This document shows positions 45,588 to 57,063 of a stretch of 64,000 nt of DNA, piece by piece (position 1 is the stretch's first letter; the number at the start of each line of letters is the position of its first letter). Position numbers and translations under genes: made by a program. The DNA comes from Lunularia cruciata (Eukaryota; Streptophyta; Marchantiopsida; Lunulariales; Lunulariaceae), in the NCBI GenBank assembly GCA_948567375.1, contig OX419757.1, positions 62,001 through 126,000 on the forward strand. Direction: 5' to 3'. Under the pieces are notes generated by a model that had not been told where the DNA came from, searched no databases, and saw only the letters and a list, made by a program, of their open reading frames with translations.

Positions 45588-46813
45588 CTCCATATCATGT
45601 GGCACACTTGGCCTATTGGTATCTTGAGCTATTATCATTATCAACATCAAGTGTTACCAGAAGATCTTACCAATAAAAATTTCCTTACTGGGTGCACAAG
45701 ATCTAGAGAGACATGGTCCCATTCATTTGGTGATTTCAAGATAGCCATGCTAGGGCATACCCATGCGTACCAAGTTCAAGGTATATAGGATCCTTTTTCT
45801 TGTGTTCTTTGGGAGATGTTACATATATTATGACATTTTTAGGTTCATCAAGCCATTTCTCTTGTCTACAATTTGGAGAACATCCCTTTGATAGGTGATT
45901 TTCACACATAGGTAGTGGCAAGTACAAATCATGTCCATTCTTGGATGGGACCTTCTATGTTGTTAGAGTTGGATCACAGACTAATCATCTTTGTCTTTGT
46001 TGGATGAATCACTTACTTAGAGAGGTGTTACAACATGCTTATGATAGGATTCAACAACTAGCTCACTTTATTGTCAATGATATTTTGGACGTTGGGCACC
46101 AATCTGAGATAGTGGTAGTGGTGAACCTTGTTGGGCAGCCTAGAGCCACTTTACCCACACTTATAAGTTTTCTAGGCTCCCATGCTTTTCAAGAGGGTGG
46201 TCTTGGACTTGTATGGGACTTTAAATTACAATAGTTGGGGGAGTCCGATATCAATGAGAGAGAGAGCAAGTGATGGATTTCCATACTAGTATTACTACCA
46301 TTTTAGCAATATTAGAAGTATTTAGGCATCAAATGTTAGGTCAAGCTATGTACGTAAACTTTTTGACCTAGATCAATTGGCTAAGCAACATAGGATGTGT
46401 TTGATAGGCATCCCCACTCAAACACTTTTGAGTTTTGTGCCTATTGAGATTATTCAAGCACATGTTTAGGGCGATGGACCAAGTGGATATTCTTGGGAGA
46501 CAACCAATGACTACTAGAGAGAGTGGTCTACTTGAGGTATATCTAGGTGAGAACAGTCTACTTGGGTTACACCCTTGGTCTACTTATGATGCAGTTAGAA
46601 GATATGTGGAGCTTTCAACCAAAGTAGAGAGAGAGTTTTTTGCTATGAGGTTTAAACACTCTAGTGGTTGGAAGCAAGACATTATTGCTCCCAAGGGCCT
46701 AATGTAGCAACCAATTGATGCATTTTCTACTTCTACATCAGTTATAAAGGATACTTTGGAGCTAAATATTCAAGCTTACAAGTGGAGAAAGACAAAGAGT
46801 TAAGAGGTTTTGA

Positions 46814-47553
46814 TGTAATACTCCGAGGACAAGAGAAGAGAGAAAACACAGATTGCACACTCAACATTCGATGCCCCAAGGAAGCACCTTCTCTTTATTA
46901 TATAGACAAAGAGGATCTCCTCCAAGGAAGCTCCACCATAGGATTAGGGACACAGATAGGTGATATGTCAGCAAGCTCCACCCTTGGATTACTTACTTGG
47001 ATGGGTGACCTGTCTGGTCTAGGTCCTATCTGGTTGGTCAAACAAGCTTTGACCGGAGGGGATCTTTTAGGGAATCTTCTTGTAGGAATCTCAGAATCAC
47101 GTGAGTAAGGTACCGTTGGAAAGCTCTCGACGAGACAAAGCAGGGGGGAGGGAAGGCCAGCCTTTCCTCTGTTGGGGGGGGGGAATCTGCACATTTTTGA
47201 GGCCTAATTCATCCGTTTAGGCCTCCAAAATTGCCTTCAAAGATTTCAGGCATATTTCGATTCCTACTCTATTAGTAGAAGTCTCCTTTTGGTGATACCT
47301 CTTTCTGATCTGTTTAGTCCATCATGTGTAACATCCTTCTAGATGTTACCAAACCAATTCTCACCTTTAAATCATATGTCTAGCTATTGGTTCTAAGGTT
47401 CTCAAGTCTATTTTGGTTTCTGCCCTATTAGTAGAAGTACTCTTTTGGTGATACTTCTATCTGATCTATTTTGACCATCATGTATAACATCATTCTAGAT
47501 GTTACCAAACCGAATTTCACATCTAGATCATATGGCTAACCCTTGGTATTACA
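46814..47553 (-). repeat. 3' LTR of B1
   Basis: Plus-strand TGTAATACTCCGAGG...TTGGTATTACA, with the TG...CA ends and TGTAATAC/GTATTACA inverted termini. A TTTATTATATAGAC block (46890-46906) is the complement of a TATA-like TATATAATAAAG. Confidence 0.92.
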
Positions 47554-47568
47554 TACCTCCCTCCTTTT
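47554..47568 (-). other. Polypurine tract of B1
   Basis: On the minus strand AAAAGGAGGGAGGTA immediately precedes the 3' LTR. Confidence 0.8.
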
Positions 47569-47780
47569 AAGACGCAACGTCCTCGTTGTGCAATTGTTGC
47601 TCAAATGCTTGCACCAACACTGGTGCATGTGCCAAATTGGCAGCGGGTTCCCAGGTTGCTTCAAGAGGGGGTAACCTTTCCATTGTACTAGATATTCCAC
47701 CCGCGGATGGCGAGTACCACGCATGCGCTTTTGGAGAATCCGCTCCACTTCATATTCCTCTGTGCCATCAATGACTGTCG
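47569..47780 (-). pseudogene. Chromodomain of B1 (one frameshift)
   Basis: Minus strand: EEYEVERILQKRMRGTRHP, then VEYLVQWKGYPL; after a one-base loss near 47665 the frame continues TWEPAANLAHAPVLVQAFEQ and ends at TAA (47573). Typical integrase C-terminal chromodomain; presumed to recognise histone methylation and guide insertion. Confidence 0.85.
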
Positions 47781-47796
47781 GACAAGGTCAAATGTC

Positions 47797-48935
47797 CTAT
47801 GTGGAAGGACCTTGGCCTGATTGGGGAGCATATCTGTGTAATAGGGAGACATGGAACACTGGATGGATCTTCATGTGTGGTGGTAGCTCAAGGTGATAGG
47901 CCACAGTACCGATGCGACGAAGAATCGAGAAAGGCCCAATAAAACGAGGTCTGAGCTTACGAGATCCAACTAATGTGAGGTTGGTTGTCGATAGCCACAC
48001 TTGATCCCCAACATTGAACTCCATGTGCCTACGGTGTGCATCAGCATACTGCTTTTGTCAATTTTGCGCAATCTGTAACCTGTGCTTGGCGCTCTCCACA
48101 CCTTGTTGGATTCTAGAAACAAATGTGTTGACTGCATCAACCTTGGTAGTCATTGGACGGATCTTCATCAAGCTAGAAGGTATGAAGGGATGCTCACCAT
48201 ATAGGAGGAAGAACAGAGTGACCTGGGTGGAGGCATTCACTGAATTGTTGTAAGCAAATTCCACCAACGGTAGTAAGGTGTCCCACCTCTCTTGCTCTTC
48301 CAAGGTGAAGCCACGTAACATGTCTTCGATCGTGCGATTGGCCCGCTCTGTTTGGCCATCTGTTTGTGGGTGGTAAGCTGTAGACATGGCCAACTTGGTT
48401 TTGAAGAAACCAAAGAGTTTTCGCCAAAAAAAACTGGTGAATTGGGTGCCTCTATCGGTGATGAGTACTCGAGATAAGCCATGGTGAGCAAAGACTGCAT
48501 CTAAGTATAGTTGAGCTAGTTGTGGAGCGATCACCTCCTTGGTTGTAGGGCGTACATGAATCATTTTGCTAAGCCAGTCCACAAAGACCACAATGGAGTC
48601 AAACCCTGAGGTGGTCTTGGGTAATTCACAAAAGAGATCCATACTCACTTGTTCTCAACGTTGGGTAGGAGTGGGGAGAGGTTGAAGAAGCCCTGCAGGA
48701 GCTTGATTAGAAGCTTTGTTCTGTTGACAAAGTAGGCAGCTACGCACATAGTCCATCACGTTGTTGCTCATCTTGGGCCAATAGTAATGGCGCTTGACTG
48801 CCTCCAAGGTCTTGTCCACTCCGACATGAGCTGCAATGGCCAAATCATGACATTCCGCTAGAATGGTGGTGCGTAATTCTGGGACATTTGGAATCCACAA
48901 TCGGCCCTCCCAAAAGGTGAGTCCTTGGGTGCTGG
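47797..48935 (-). pseudogene. Integrase of B1
   Basis: Zinc domain: HVGVDKTLEAVKRHYYWPK with CLLCQQNKASNQ. Core: SMDLFCELPKTTSGFDSIVV (first Asp), VLITDRGTQFTSFFW (second), STAYHPQTDGQTERANRTIED (Glu kept). Then FNVGDQVWLSTTNL and FIGPFSILRRIGTVAYHLEL, the GPY/F-like module. Only two stops: TGA for Trp before EQVSMD (~48653) and TGA for a likely Arg (CGA) before QKQYAD (~48060). All three catalytic acids are intact. Confidence 0.88.
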
Positions 48936-48959
48936 TGACACCTTTGGACGATTGCGCTT

Positions 48960-50466
48960 CTACAATCTATGGATCAGTTTTTGTAGCAGCTAGAATCTCT
49001 TGCCAAAATTCAAGGTTAATCTTAACCTCTGCCACCAAGTTGTTGGCCATTGGCATGCGGGTGAATGCATTTGCAAGTTGCTTCTTACCTTCCACGTAGG
49101 TGATTGTCATGTTGAAGCGTTGTCGCCACTCTGCCCACCGAATTTGGCGACGAGATAGATCCTTCTGCGTCTCAAGGTAGACTTGAGGTTTGTGGTTTGT
49201 CTCTACTACAAGTGCCTTCTCGCCTAGGTAGTGCTTCCAATGCTTGGTTGCTAGAACGATGGCCAGCTCTTCTCGTTTTGTGGTGTGGTAGTTGTGCTCT
49301 GCCGGTAACAACTTTTGAGAGAAATATGCAATTGGATGCCATCCGTCATGCCACTCTTGTTGTAGGACTGCTCCTATTGCTACGCCTTATGCATCTGTAG
49401 CCAACTTGATTGGACGTTTTGGGTCATACCACTTCAAGATTGGTGCATGTAGCAAGGTGGCCTTCAATTCTTGAAAGGCCAACTCTTGTGCAGTTCCCCA
49501 TGTCCACTTCTTCCCCTTGCCAAGTAGTGCCGTTAAAGGCTGTGCCACCTTGGAGAAGTCCTTGACAAATCTACGATAGAATCTCGTCAACCTTTAGAAG
49601 CTCTTAAGTTGAGTCTGATCTTCTGGGGCACTCCATTTTTGAATGACCTCTATTTTATCTGTCAATACTTGAATGCCCTCTGCACTTACTCTATGCCCTA
49701 AGTAGTCTACTTCAGACTTGCCAAACTCACACTTTGAGATTTTGGCGTACAACTGATTCCGTCTTAGAATCTGGAGGACCTTTCGTAGATGTTGTTTGTG
49801 TTCTGTCATTGTGCTACTATATACTAAGATATCATCCAAGAAGACAATAACAGACTTATCCAAGTATGGACGAAATATGTCATTCATTAGGCTCATGAAA
49901 GTGGCAGGCGCATTGGTGAGGCCAAAAGGCATCACAAGATACTCAAAGTGGCCATACTTGGTTCGAAAGGCAGTTTTGTACACATCCTCCTCTGCAATTC
50001 GGATTTGATTGTAACCACTCCGCAAGTCCAGTTTGGTGAAGTATCTCGCTCCATGGAGTTGATCAAACAGGTCATCCATGCGAGGTAAGGGGTATTTGTT
50101 CTTCACTGTTTGCTGATTGAGACCCCGATAGTCAATGCACATGCGCATTGTACCATCCTTCTTCTTCACAAACAAGACAGGGGCCCCATATGGTGATACG
50201 CTAAGTTGGATGAACCCTTTCTGTAGCATCTCCTCAATTTGAGTCTTACACTCCTCCAACTCATGAGGTCATAGGCGATATGGGGCCTTACAAGGAGGTG
50301 TCTTCCCCGGGAGTGTCTCTCTTTTGTGATCTACTCGCCTTTTAGGTGGTAATCCTAAGGGTAGATCATCGGGAAAGACATCTTGAAACTCATCCACCAC
50401 ATCCTTCAATTTCTCAGGAATTTGTCCAGCAAGTTGTGCACTCTGGACTTCTCTTATTAGACCCAT
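48960..50466 (-). pseudogene. Reverse transcriptase and RNase H of B1
   Basis: [79 protein letters not shown] and the catalytic [12 protein letters not shown] (~49840). Then [13 protein letters not shown] and LTRFYRRFVKDFSKVAQPL. RNase H: KLATDA, a TAA, GVAIGAVLQQEW, REELAIVLATKHWKHYL and VVETNHKPQV, where Asn occupies the usual Asp of TDH. Stops at ~50268, ~49593 and ~49387, between otherwise long open stretches. Confidence 0.9.
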
Positions 50467-50501
50467 AAAACATCTATCGGTCTTACAGACAGTTGTCGTC
50501 C

Positions 50502-50930
50502 CTACGACATATAGAGGCAGTTTCTGCTTGTGTGATTTTCTTTAACCCCAATGATTGACCATTGGTGGGTTCTCACTACTTTCTTCCTCCAATCCACCAT
50601 TGGATTGTACTGCTCCATCCATGGCATGCCTAAAATTGCATCATAACGGGCTAACTGTATCACTCGCCACTCAATTGCTTCCTGATATTCTCCTACAGAG
50701 AGGGTTACCCGTCTAGGTAATGATTCAATCCTCTCTGTTTGCCCATTTGGTAACTCTACTTCTTCACTTCCATCTCTCTCTAGATCCATTCCCAAGCTTA
50801 TTGCAACAGAGCGAGACAAGAAATTCTCTGTTGCTCCCGGATCTATTAATACTCTCACTTGATTACCTTCTAGGATTTCATACATGACAATCAATTGTGA
50901 GGTTGCCTTTCGGGATCTTTGCACATTATT
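50502..50930 (-). pseudogene. Aspartic protease of B1
   Basis: VLIDPGATENFLSRSVA has Pro in place of the Ser/Thr of the catalytic D-S/T-G triad, and YDAILGMPWMEQYNPMVDW is the distal motif. The frame is open from 50924 to 50502. The D-P-G variant probably lowers or abolishes activity. Confidence 0.8.
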
Positions 50931-50959
50931 CTTCTTCCTTCCCTTGCTTCTCTGCTTCC

Positions 50960-52096
50960 TTATTGAGCCAATAAGGCCGTGAGGTACAATTACTGGCGAT
51001 CTTCGTTTTTCGAAGTGGTTTCTACCTCCTCCTCTTCAATGTGCCTCTCCATGTTGTTCAAAGATCGCATGTACAAAGGCCGAGGGCCTCTAGGGAAACG
51101 AGTGCAATAATTGGTAGATATGTGCCCAATACGGCCACAATTGTAACAACAGCGTTGTTCTCCTCGAGTCCCTTCTCCTCATGGGACTCCATCTCTTCGT
51201 TCTTCTACCCGTCCCCGCTCCCCTTGAAGCGGCAGTGCTTCTCAATCCCGGAATCGAAGGTTGCCCAATTCCATCGGTACTGGTCCACCCATGTGTGGCA
51301 TTTCTGCCCGATAATGTTGAGGTGGAACTACTCCTTCACCTCCACCTAATGCTCTTGCTATTCTCTGCGCACAAGCAATAGCTTCAAATACCGTGCGAGG
51401 GTTTTGCACCATGACTTCTTGGTGAATCCGCTCTTTCAACCCTCGTTTGAAATTGTCGAGAGCCTTTGTTGGACTCATGTCGGTAATTGCGACTTGTAGA
51501 TCCAAAAATGCCTCTACATACTCTTGTACACTATTCTTCTGTCTCAATCCTCATAGTTGGGTTCGAGCCATCTGCACAGAATCCACCGATTGGAAATTCT
51601 TCAGCAGTCCTTCTTGCATTGCTGTCCATGTGATCTCCCTTCTCTCTGCCATCATGGATCGTTCCCAAGCATCATACCATGTGAGGGCTTTATCGGTCAA
51701 GTACCCACATGCAAACACACCTGCAGCATGCTTTGTGATCTCTGTTGAGAACAATCAAAAATATCGATTCATTCTCGAGATCCAATTTTCCACTACTCCC
51801 ATCGTACGCTGCCCCTTGTAAGGCTCGATGTTGCAGGTCTTCTTCATCCGGAGTAGCAATGTGGCTTCATCGTTGATAGGGTTCATAGGCACGGGTGCCT
51901 CTCCAAGTACTTCAGTCGCAGGTACTGGGTTTTGAGACAGCTCTTCTTCTTGCATGGCCTGATTGTTCCTAAGGATCTGCACTTGACTTTGTAATGTCTC
52001 CATGGTCATCTTAATCTCTCGAAATTCATTCAACATGCCTTGCATTCCTTGCACCAACTCTTGCAATTGCGGATCCATGGTTCCTGCGACACTCAA
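50960..52096 (-). pseudogene. gag of B1
   Basis: Begins MSVAGTMDPQLQELVQGMQG with a coiled-coil-like start, then PYKGQRTMGVVENWISRMNR, KALTWYDAWERSM and VQEYVEAFLDLQVAITDMS, the standard retrotransposon gag domain. The zinc knuckle reads CYNCGRIGHISTNYC, with Tyr where the last Cys of CX2CX4HX4C is expected and Cys one place later. Four TGA stops (~51753, ~51548, ~51240, ~51180) each fit a former CGA Arg codon. Confidence 0.85.
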
Positions 52097-52111
52097 CTGC
52101 TAATGTCTACT

Positions 52112-52541
52112 TCAATACCAAGTCAATATGATCACTCTAGAAGGCGCACGAACTATCGGAACTACCATTGGGACCTCCAACGCTATCACTTGTTGATAAT
52201 ACTCCTCACCAAAATTCCTAACCACAAAATCTCTAAACATCACTTTCGGTCTCACTACATAACGGATTTCTACTTGACTATTGAAAGGGAGAGGATTCGG
52301 AACATTCATATCCATTACATCATAATAGAATGTAGATTGTCAAATCCCACTCTCTGTCGTATATCACCACAGGTAGAATCACCGGGTTTGGTGAGTTCAT
52401 CACTCTGTCCATGAATTCCGCACCAAAGTGATAAACTAGCGATACCCTCATTTGCTCACGCTGGATGTACATAACCTTGATGTGGAATGGGTTGGAAAAT
52501 GGAAAGCTAGGTGCGGGAAATTGTCCCCCCGGCGCATCCAT
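52112..52541 (-). pseudogene. Two related leader ORFs between primer site and gag of B1
   Basis: ORF-a (52541-52320, 73 codons) and ORF-b (52315-52112, 67 codons) follow each other almost without gap in different frames. Both contain a pattern NP...Y(I/V)xR...FGxE(F/Y)....V(M/I)....P(V/M)(I/V)(L/V)P(V/I)V, so one looks like a diverged duplicate of the other. No family recognised. They occupy most of the leader between the primer site (52669-52680) and gag (52096). Confidence 0.5.
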
Positions 52542-52668
52542 CCCATCCGCTCTCTAAAGTGCTTCCTAAGTCTCGCGATTACTCTAGGTTTTCCACCTCA
52601 CATTACTCAGTTTCAGTAGTTCGTGCTATTCCAAGAGGGTTGATCCACTCTCTTGGACTAGAACACTC

Positions 52669-52680
52669 GCTCTGATACCA
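52669..52680 (-). other. Primer-binding site of B1 (initiator Met tRNA)
   Basis: Plus-strand GCTCTGATACCA, that is TGGTATCAGAGC on the element strand, one base from the 5' LTR. Confidence 0.9.
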
Positions 52681-52681
52681 T

Positions 52682-53420
52682 TGTAATACTCCGAGGACAA
52701 GAGAAGAGAGAAAACACAGATTGCACACTCAACATTCGATGCCCCAAGGAAGCACCTTCTCTTTATTATATAGACAAAGAGGATCTCCTCCAAGGAAGCT
52801 CCACCATAGGATTAGGGACACAGATAGGTGACATGTCAGCAAGCTCCACTCTTGGATTACTTACTTGGATGGGTGACCTGTCTGGTCTAGGTCCTATCTG
52901 GTTGGTCAAACAAGCTTTGACCGGAGGGAATCTTTTAGGGAATCTTCTTGTAGGAATCTCAGAATCACGTGAGTAAGGTACCGTTGGAAAGCTCTCGATG
53001 AGACAAAGCAGGGGGGAGGGAAGGCCAGCCTTTCCTCTATTGGGGGGGGGAATTTGCTCATTTTCGAGGCCTAATTCATCCGTTTAGGCCTCCGAAATTG
53101 CCTTCAAAGATTTCAGGCATATTTCGGTTCCTACTCTATTAGTAGAAGTCCCCTTTTGGTGATACCTCTTTCTGATCTGTTTAGTCCATCATGTGTAACA
53201 TCCTTCCAGATGTTACCAAACCAATTCTCACCTTTAAATCATATGTCTAGCTATTGGTTCTAAGGTTCTCAAGTCTATTTTGGTTTCTGCCCTATTAGTA
53301 GAAGTACTCTTTTGGTGATACTTCTATCTGATCTATTTTGACCATCATGTATAACATCATTCTAGATGTTACCAAACCAAATTTCACATCTAGATCATAT
53401 GGCTAACCCTTGGTATTACA
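52682..53420 (-). repeat. 5' LTR of B1
   Basis: 739 bp, same ends as the other B1 LTR and almost identical to it. Carries the promoter side of the element, which reads toward lower coordinates. Confidence 0.92.
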
Positions 53421-53597
53421 TTTGAGGAGTTACATTGGGTTATTTTATCTTTAGTATGAAGTATTTGGGTGTTATAAAAAGAATCTAATATTTAGATTGA
53501 GTTTACTAGTGATACACAACTTTTTGACATCCTTATAGATAGTGATATCAAGAGAGCTTTGATCTAGAATCATAGTAGAAACCTTTTTGAAGCTAGT

Positions 53598-54830
53598 TTG
53601 GTGGAGATTTCACATGGAAAGTATGCTCTAGCTACAATGATGCCAACCAAGAAGGATATGCATGGCAACTACATAGATAGACGGATATGTAGAGATTACT
53701 ATCCAATCAACCAACAAACTAGGGCTAATCAATATGTTATACCTACACCAAATGAGATCTTTGATGTGATTGGGCATGCAAAGGTCCTTAGTGCCATGGA
53801 TCTTGAATTAGGATATCAGTTGTTGATCAATGAGGAGAATAAGTCCAAGACATCATTTTGGACTTTGATCTTCATAGTAAGAATATATCTTATCAATGGA
53901 GGATCTTACCATTTGGGTTAAAGAGTGCTCCTACCAAGTTCTAAAAGATCATGGACAAGATCCTAGCAGGATTGGATTTTTCTTTGTGTTATAGTGATGA
54001 TATTTTGGGCTTTAGTACCACTATCAAGGAGCATGAAAGACATTTGTTGGAGATTTTTGAGAGATTGGGATCTCATGGACTTAATGACATCTTGGGAAGT
54101 GTAGATTCTTCTGCAAGTAGATTGAGTGTTTAGGTTACACAATCTACCCTAGTGAACTTGGTGTTTAACAAACCAAGGTGAATGAATGTTAGTTCACTTG
54201 TTCCTTGGCCTATGGAGTGACCAAAGTGCAACCATTCCTTAGGTTGGCAAAATTTTGTCACCAATAGCGGATTTTTAGAGGATCTAGCGCCATTGCCAAG
54301 GCCTTAACAAAGTTTACCAAGCTTATGCATGAGTGGTGTTGGGGAGATGAGCAAGAGAGAGCTTTATACAAGGAGCTCAAGGAGAGGTTAAATTTTTCTA
54401 ATATCCAATCAAAGATGACCATTCTAGGATCATATTCATTGGGGTATGTTTGAGCTTGGAGCAATACTTAGCCAATAGGATGATGAGGAGAAGGAGTTTG
54501 TGGTACCCTATGCTAATCACTTCAACAATTTGTTGGAGGTAAAGTATAATCCATATGAGGGAGAGTGATTGGCAACATTGTGAGGAATAGCACATTTCTG
54601 ATGTTACTTATTTGGTAATCCCTTCACTCTTATCACTAATCATCAACTACTAAAGTGGTTGATAGTGTCTGACAAGCTTTTAGGGAAGCTTACATGATGG
54701 GCTTTGATTTTACATAAGTATGATTTCATGATTATTCATGACTTGGAGTTATGAATAGTGATGCAAATGGGTTGAGTAGAAACCTATGAACTAGCCAACA
54801 AGATTGTATTGGAGCACATTGACATAGTAA
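53598..54830 (+). pseudogene. Reverse transcriptase and RNase H of A2
   Basis: RT reads VEISHGKYALATMMPTKKDM, DVIGHAKVLSAMDLELGYQ and the catalytic CYSDDILGFS (~53985-54015), parallel to A1. RNase H fragments follow to ~54790 (a DDEEKEFVVPYANHFNN stretch, then DKLLGKL). Stops and shifts are frequent. Confidence 0.75.
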
Positions 54831-54949
54831 GATAGATGAAGAGGTGGTGCCAAGTTGCCATGCATTTACTTTTCTAATTATATTATCTAATGCTCTAATG
54901 GTATTTCTCTCAATATAGAAAGAGGAGTTGTTGGGATCTTAGATCCAAG

Positions 54950-56420
54950 GTAAATATATTACAAGTTAGCAAGACATTCATGATGATGCCTTAGTGATGG
55001 ACTATCTTTGCATTGTGTTGTAGGTAGCACAATTGATGCCAAAGAGAGAGACCATGTCCTTCAACAAGCCATGCAGTTTAGATTGGATGGTGGACACCTT
55101 CTTCATGTATGAGAGGATAATAGAGTGTGAGTAGTACCTCTTCCATCTCAAAGACCATAATTGGTACACATATGCTCATGAGGAGCTAGGACATCTAGGA
55201 GTAAAGTGGATATATAGCTTACTCTAGAGTCATTATTGGTGGTATGGTATGCAAACAAATGTATAGCAATTTGTGTCCAGATGTGGGGTTTGTGCACAAT
55301 TTATAACATCATTAAATACTCCAATGCCACAATTGCACCCATTACCTATCATGGGGTTTGGTTATTGCTAGATTTTAGAATTTTTGGACCTTTATTGTTG
55401 TTGGTGAGACATCATTGATATTTTTTGGTTATGGTGTTGCACTTCTCCAAGTGGATTGAGTTGGTGTAATACCATTAGCTAAAAAAAGCAGTTGTAGGTG
55501 AAAATTGGCTAATAGGGTAGAAGTAAAAAATACTTCAGGAAATTTTGAGTCAATTTTGGGGGCCCAGACAAAATAATTAGGTCTCAAAAATTGAAATCTG
55601 ACTCCTCCTCCAAGTAAGTAAGTGTTTCTTTCTCCCCCTCCCACTTTTTTGTCTTGTCAAATCTTTCCAACAATACCTCACCCATGTTTCTCTTAGCTTC
55701 CTACAAAAATATTCCCTAAAGATTCTATTTGGTCAAAAAATTTGACCAACCAAATAGGACAAGGATCACATATCACCAATCATGAGCTTGCTTACATATC
55801 ATTAATCCATGTATCTAATCTAAGGGTGTAGCTCCTTTTTGAGGGGATCGTTTTTACTAAATAATGAAGACAAGGTGCTCCTTTGGGGCATTGGGAGTTT
55901 TTTGAAAATTCTAATCTTGTGTGCTTCTGGAGTTCCAATGTTGTGTGCTCCTTGGGCTGCTATAGTTGGTGGCACTTCCTAACAAGTCTAGTGAAGGGAC
56001 AGCTTACTTGATCTTGGATCAGGTTCTTTGTCATTTTTGTACACCAATTGAAGTCTTCAGTGATTAAGGCATAGAGTTCTTAGGAGAGTTTCAAGTCTTG
56101 TGTGATAAGGCATTGATTGATCACCATACTACCTCCCAAGATCACCTTGAGGCAGATGGATTGGTAAAGAGAGTGATTCAAATGGTAAAGAGAGGATTGT
56201 AGAAGTATAGTTTGCAGAGAGGCCACTTGGGAAATTGGGATCTCCAATTACCTTGGTTGGCCATGGACTATTGATCAGCCAACAAGCCTATGTAGCATCC
56301 TTCTCTCCTTACTTTCCACTCTATGGATAAGATTTGGACTTACCCACAACCATTCATTGTGATGTTATTGTAGTTTTGGACTTGGATGATCTGGACATAT
56401 GGGTAAGCATATGTTCTCAA
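54950..56420 (+). pseudogene. Integrase of A2 (split by a solo LTR)
   Basis: Readable blocks: EELGHLGVKW (~55171), MGFGYC and DFRIFGPLLL (~55350-55400), then after the LTR the KGTAYLILDQVLCHF region (~55995) and EADGLVKRVIQMVKRGL (~56152-56200), the Glu block with Glu read as Lys. Stops throughout. Confidence 0.65.
55465..55964 (+). repeat. Solo B-like LTR inside the A2 integrase
   Basis: Starts TGTAATACCATTAGC and shares many blocks with B LTRs (AATTAGG(T/C)CTCAAAAAT, TATTTGGTCAAA, AAGGTGCTCCTTTGGGGCAT). GTTGG flanks both sides (55460-55464 and 55965-55969). At 500 bp it is shorter and more diverged than the other B LTRs, and its last bases are not the usual TTACA. Confidence 0.8.
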
Positions 56421-56619
56421 CATGCAAAGACCTTTTAAAAAGTGATGTCAATGGTTATTGAGAACTTAGCAATTGCTCAACATAGGGATACCTTATGTTA
56501 TGCTATTATTTGGGAGGAAGTTGTGAAACCCTTGATTTGTTGATTTCATCCATGTGATTTCTATATCTATAATAAATTACACCAATGACACTTGATGTTA
56601 CTCACTTGTTGCACTATCT

Positions 56620-56907
56620 TGAGAGTGCACAAGGTTTTTCCTTCTAGAGTACTCATGTTGGAAGGACATGATGTTGTTATTTGGAAGGATCTTGTGTGCG
56701 ATGCCACCTCCCAAAAATTAATGGCATTATGGACCCAAGCTTGGCAATTGTAAATGCAAGCTTGCAATGTATGTTATGTGGCTCTTTTGGTGGAGCCGCT
56801 AGTATGTTGGTGTATGATAAGTTTTTAAGAGGACGGCATATTGCATGTTTGACTCCTACCCTCATGATGGTTATTTCAGGACAGTAGCTATGTCCTTGAT
56901 GTACTTG
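56620..56907 (+). pseudogene. PHD-finger-like tail of A2
   Basis: Counting from the Met at 56681: C30, C33, Tyr45, Phe48, H53, C56, C71, C74. The spacing equals that of A1 exactly (X2, X11, X2, X4, X2, X14, X2). Here the third and fourth ligands are lost but the eighth Cys, missing in A1, is present. GGAASMLVYDKFLRGRHIAC covers the middle. Stops at codons 69 and 73. Upstream CVRC (5-8) matches the extra CAPC motif of A1. Confidence 0.65.
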
Positions 56908-57063
56908 AATTATAGCTAGTTCACTCTTTATGTGATTTAAATTGCAAACAAGTGACTAACACTAGAGCTCGATATCACCCAATCTCTTTATAGGGCATAT
57001 CCCATACTTGGATAGATAGCTATATTTGGAGTTAGAGGGACCTAACCACAAATAAGGGGCAAT

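Larger units (their letters stand above)
38900..46813 (+). pseudogene. gag/protease region of A2 (split by C1)
   Basis: Two parts, 38900-39949 and 45593-46813, with C1 between. Coding-like stretches include PLWSFEEALLKHVDQLVQ (to ~39716) and, after C1, YLGENSLLGLHPWSTYDAV with FAMRFKHSSGWKQDIIAP (~46530-46700). I cannot point to a certain protease triad. Several stops interrupt it. Position before RT is the basis for the gag/protease label. Confidence 0.4.
46814..53420 (-). mobile_element. Family B element B1, full length, in A2
   Basis: 6607 bp on the minus strand, bordered by TTTGA on both sides (46809-46813 and 53421-53425). LTRs are 740 and 739 bp and differ by about a dozen substitutions, mostly transitions, plus G-run length. 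Primer site, polypurine tract and all coding domains including a chromodomain are present: a chromovirus and the youngest element here. Stops are few; about half fit CGA-to-TGA changes. Confidence 0.92.

Noticed and set aside
48014-49400. Several + strand open frames inside B1
   Set aside because: Shadows of the minus-strand integrase and RNase H.
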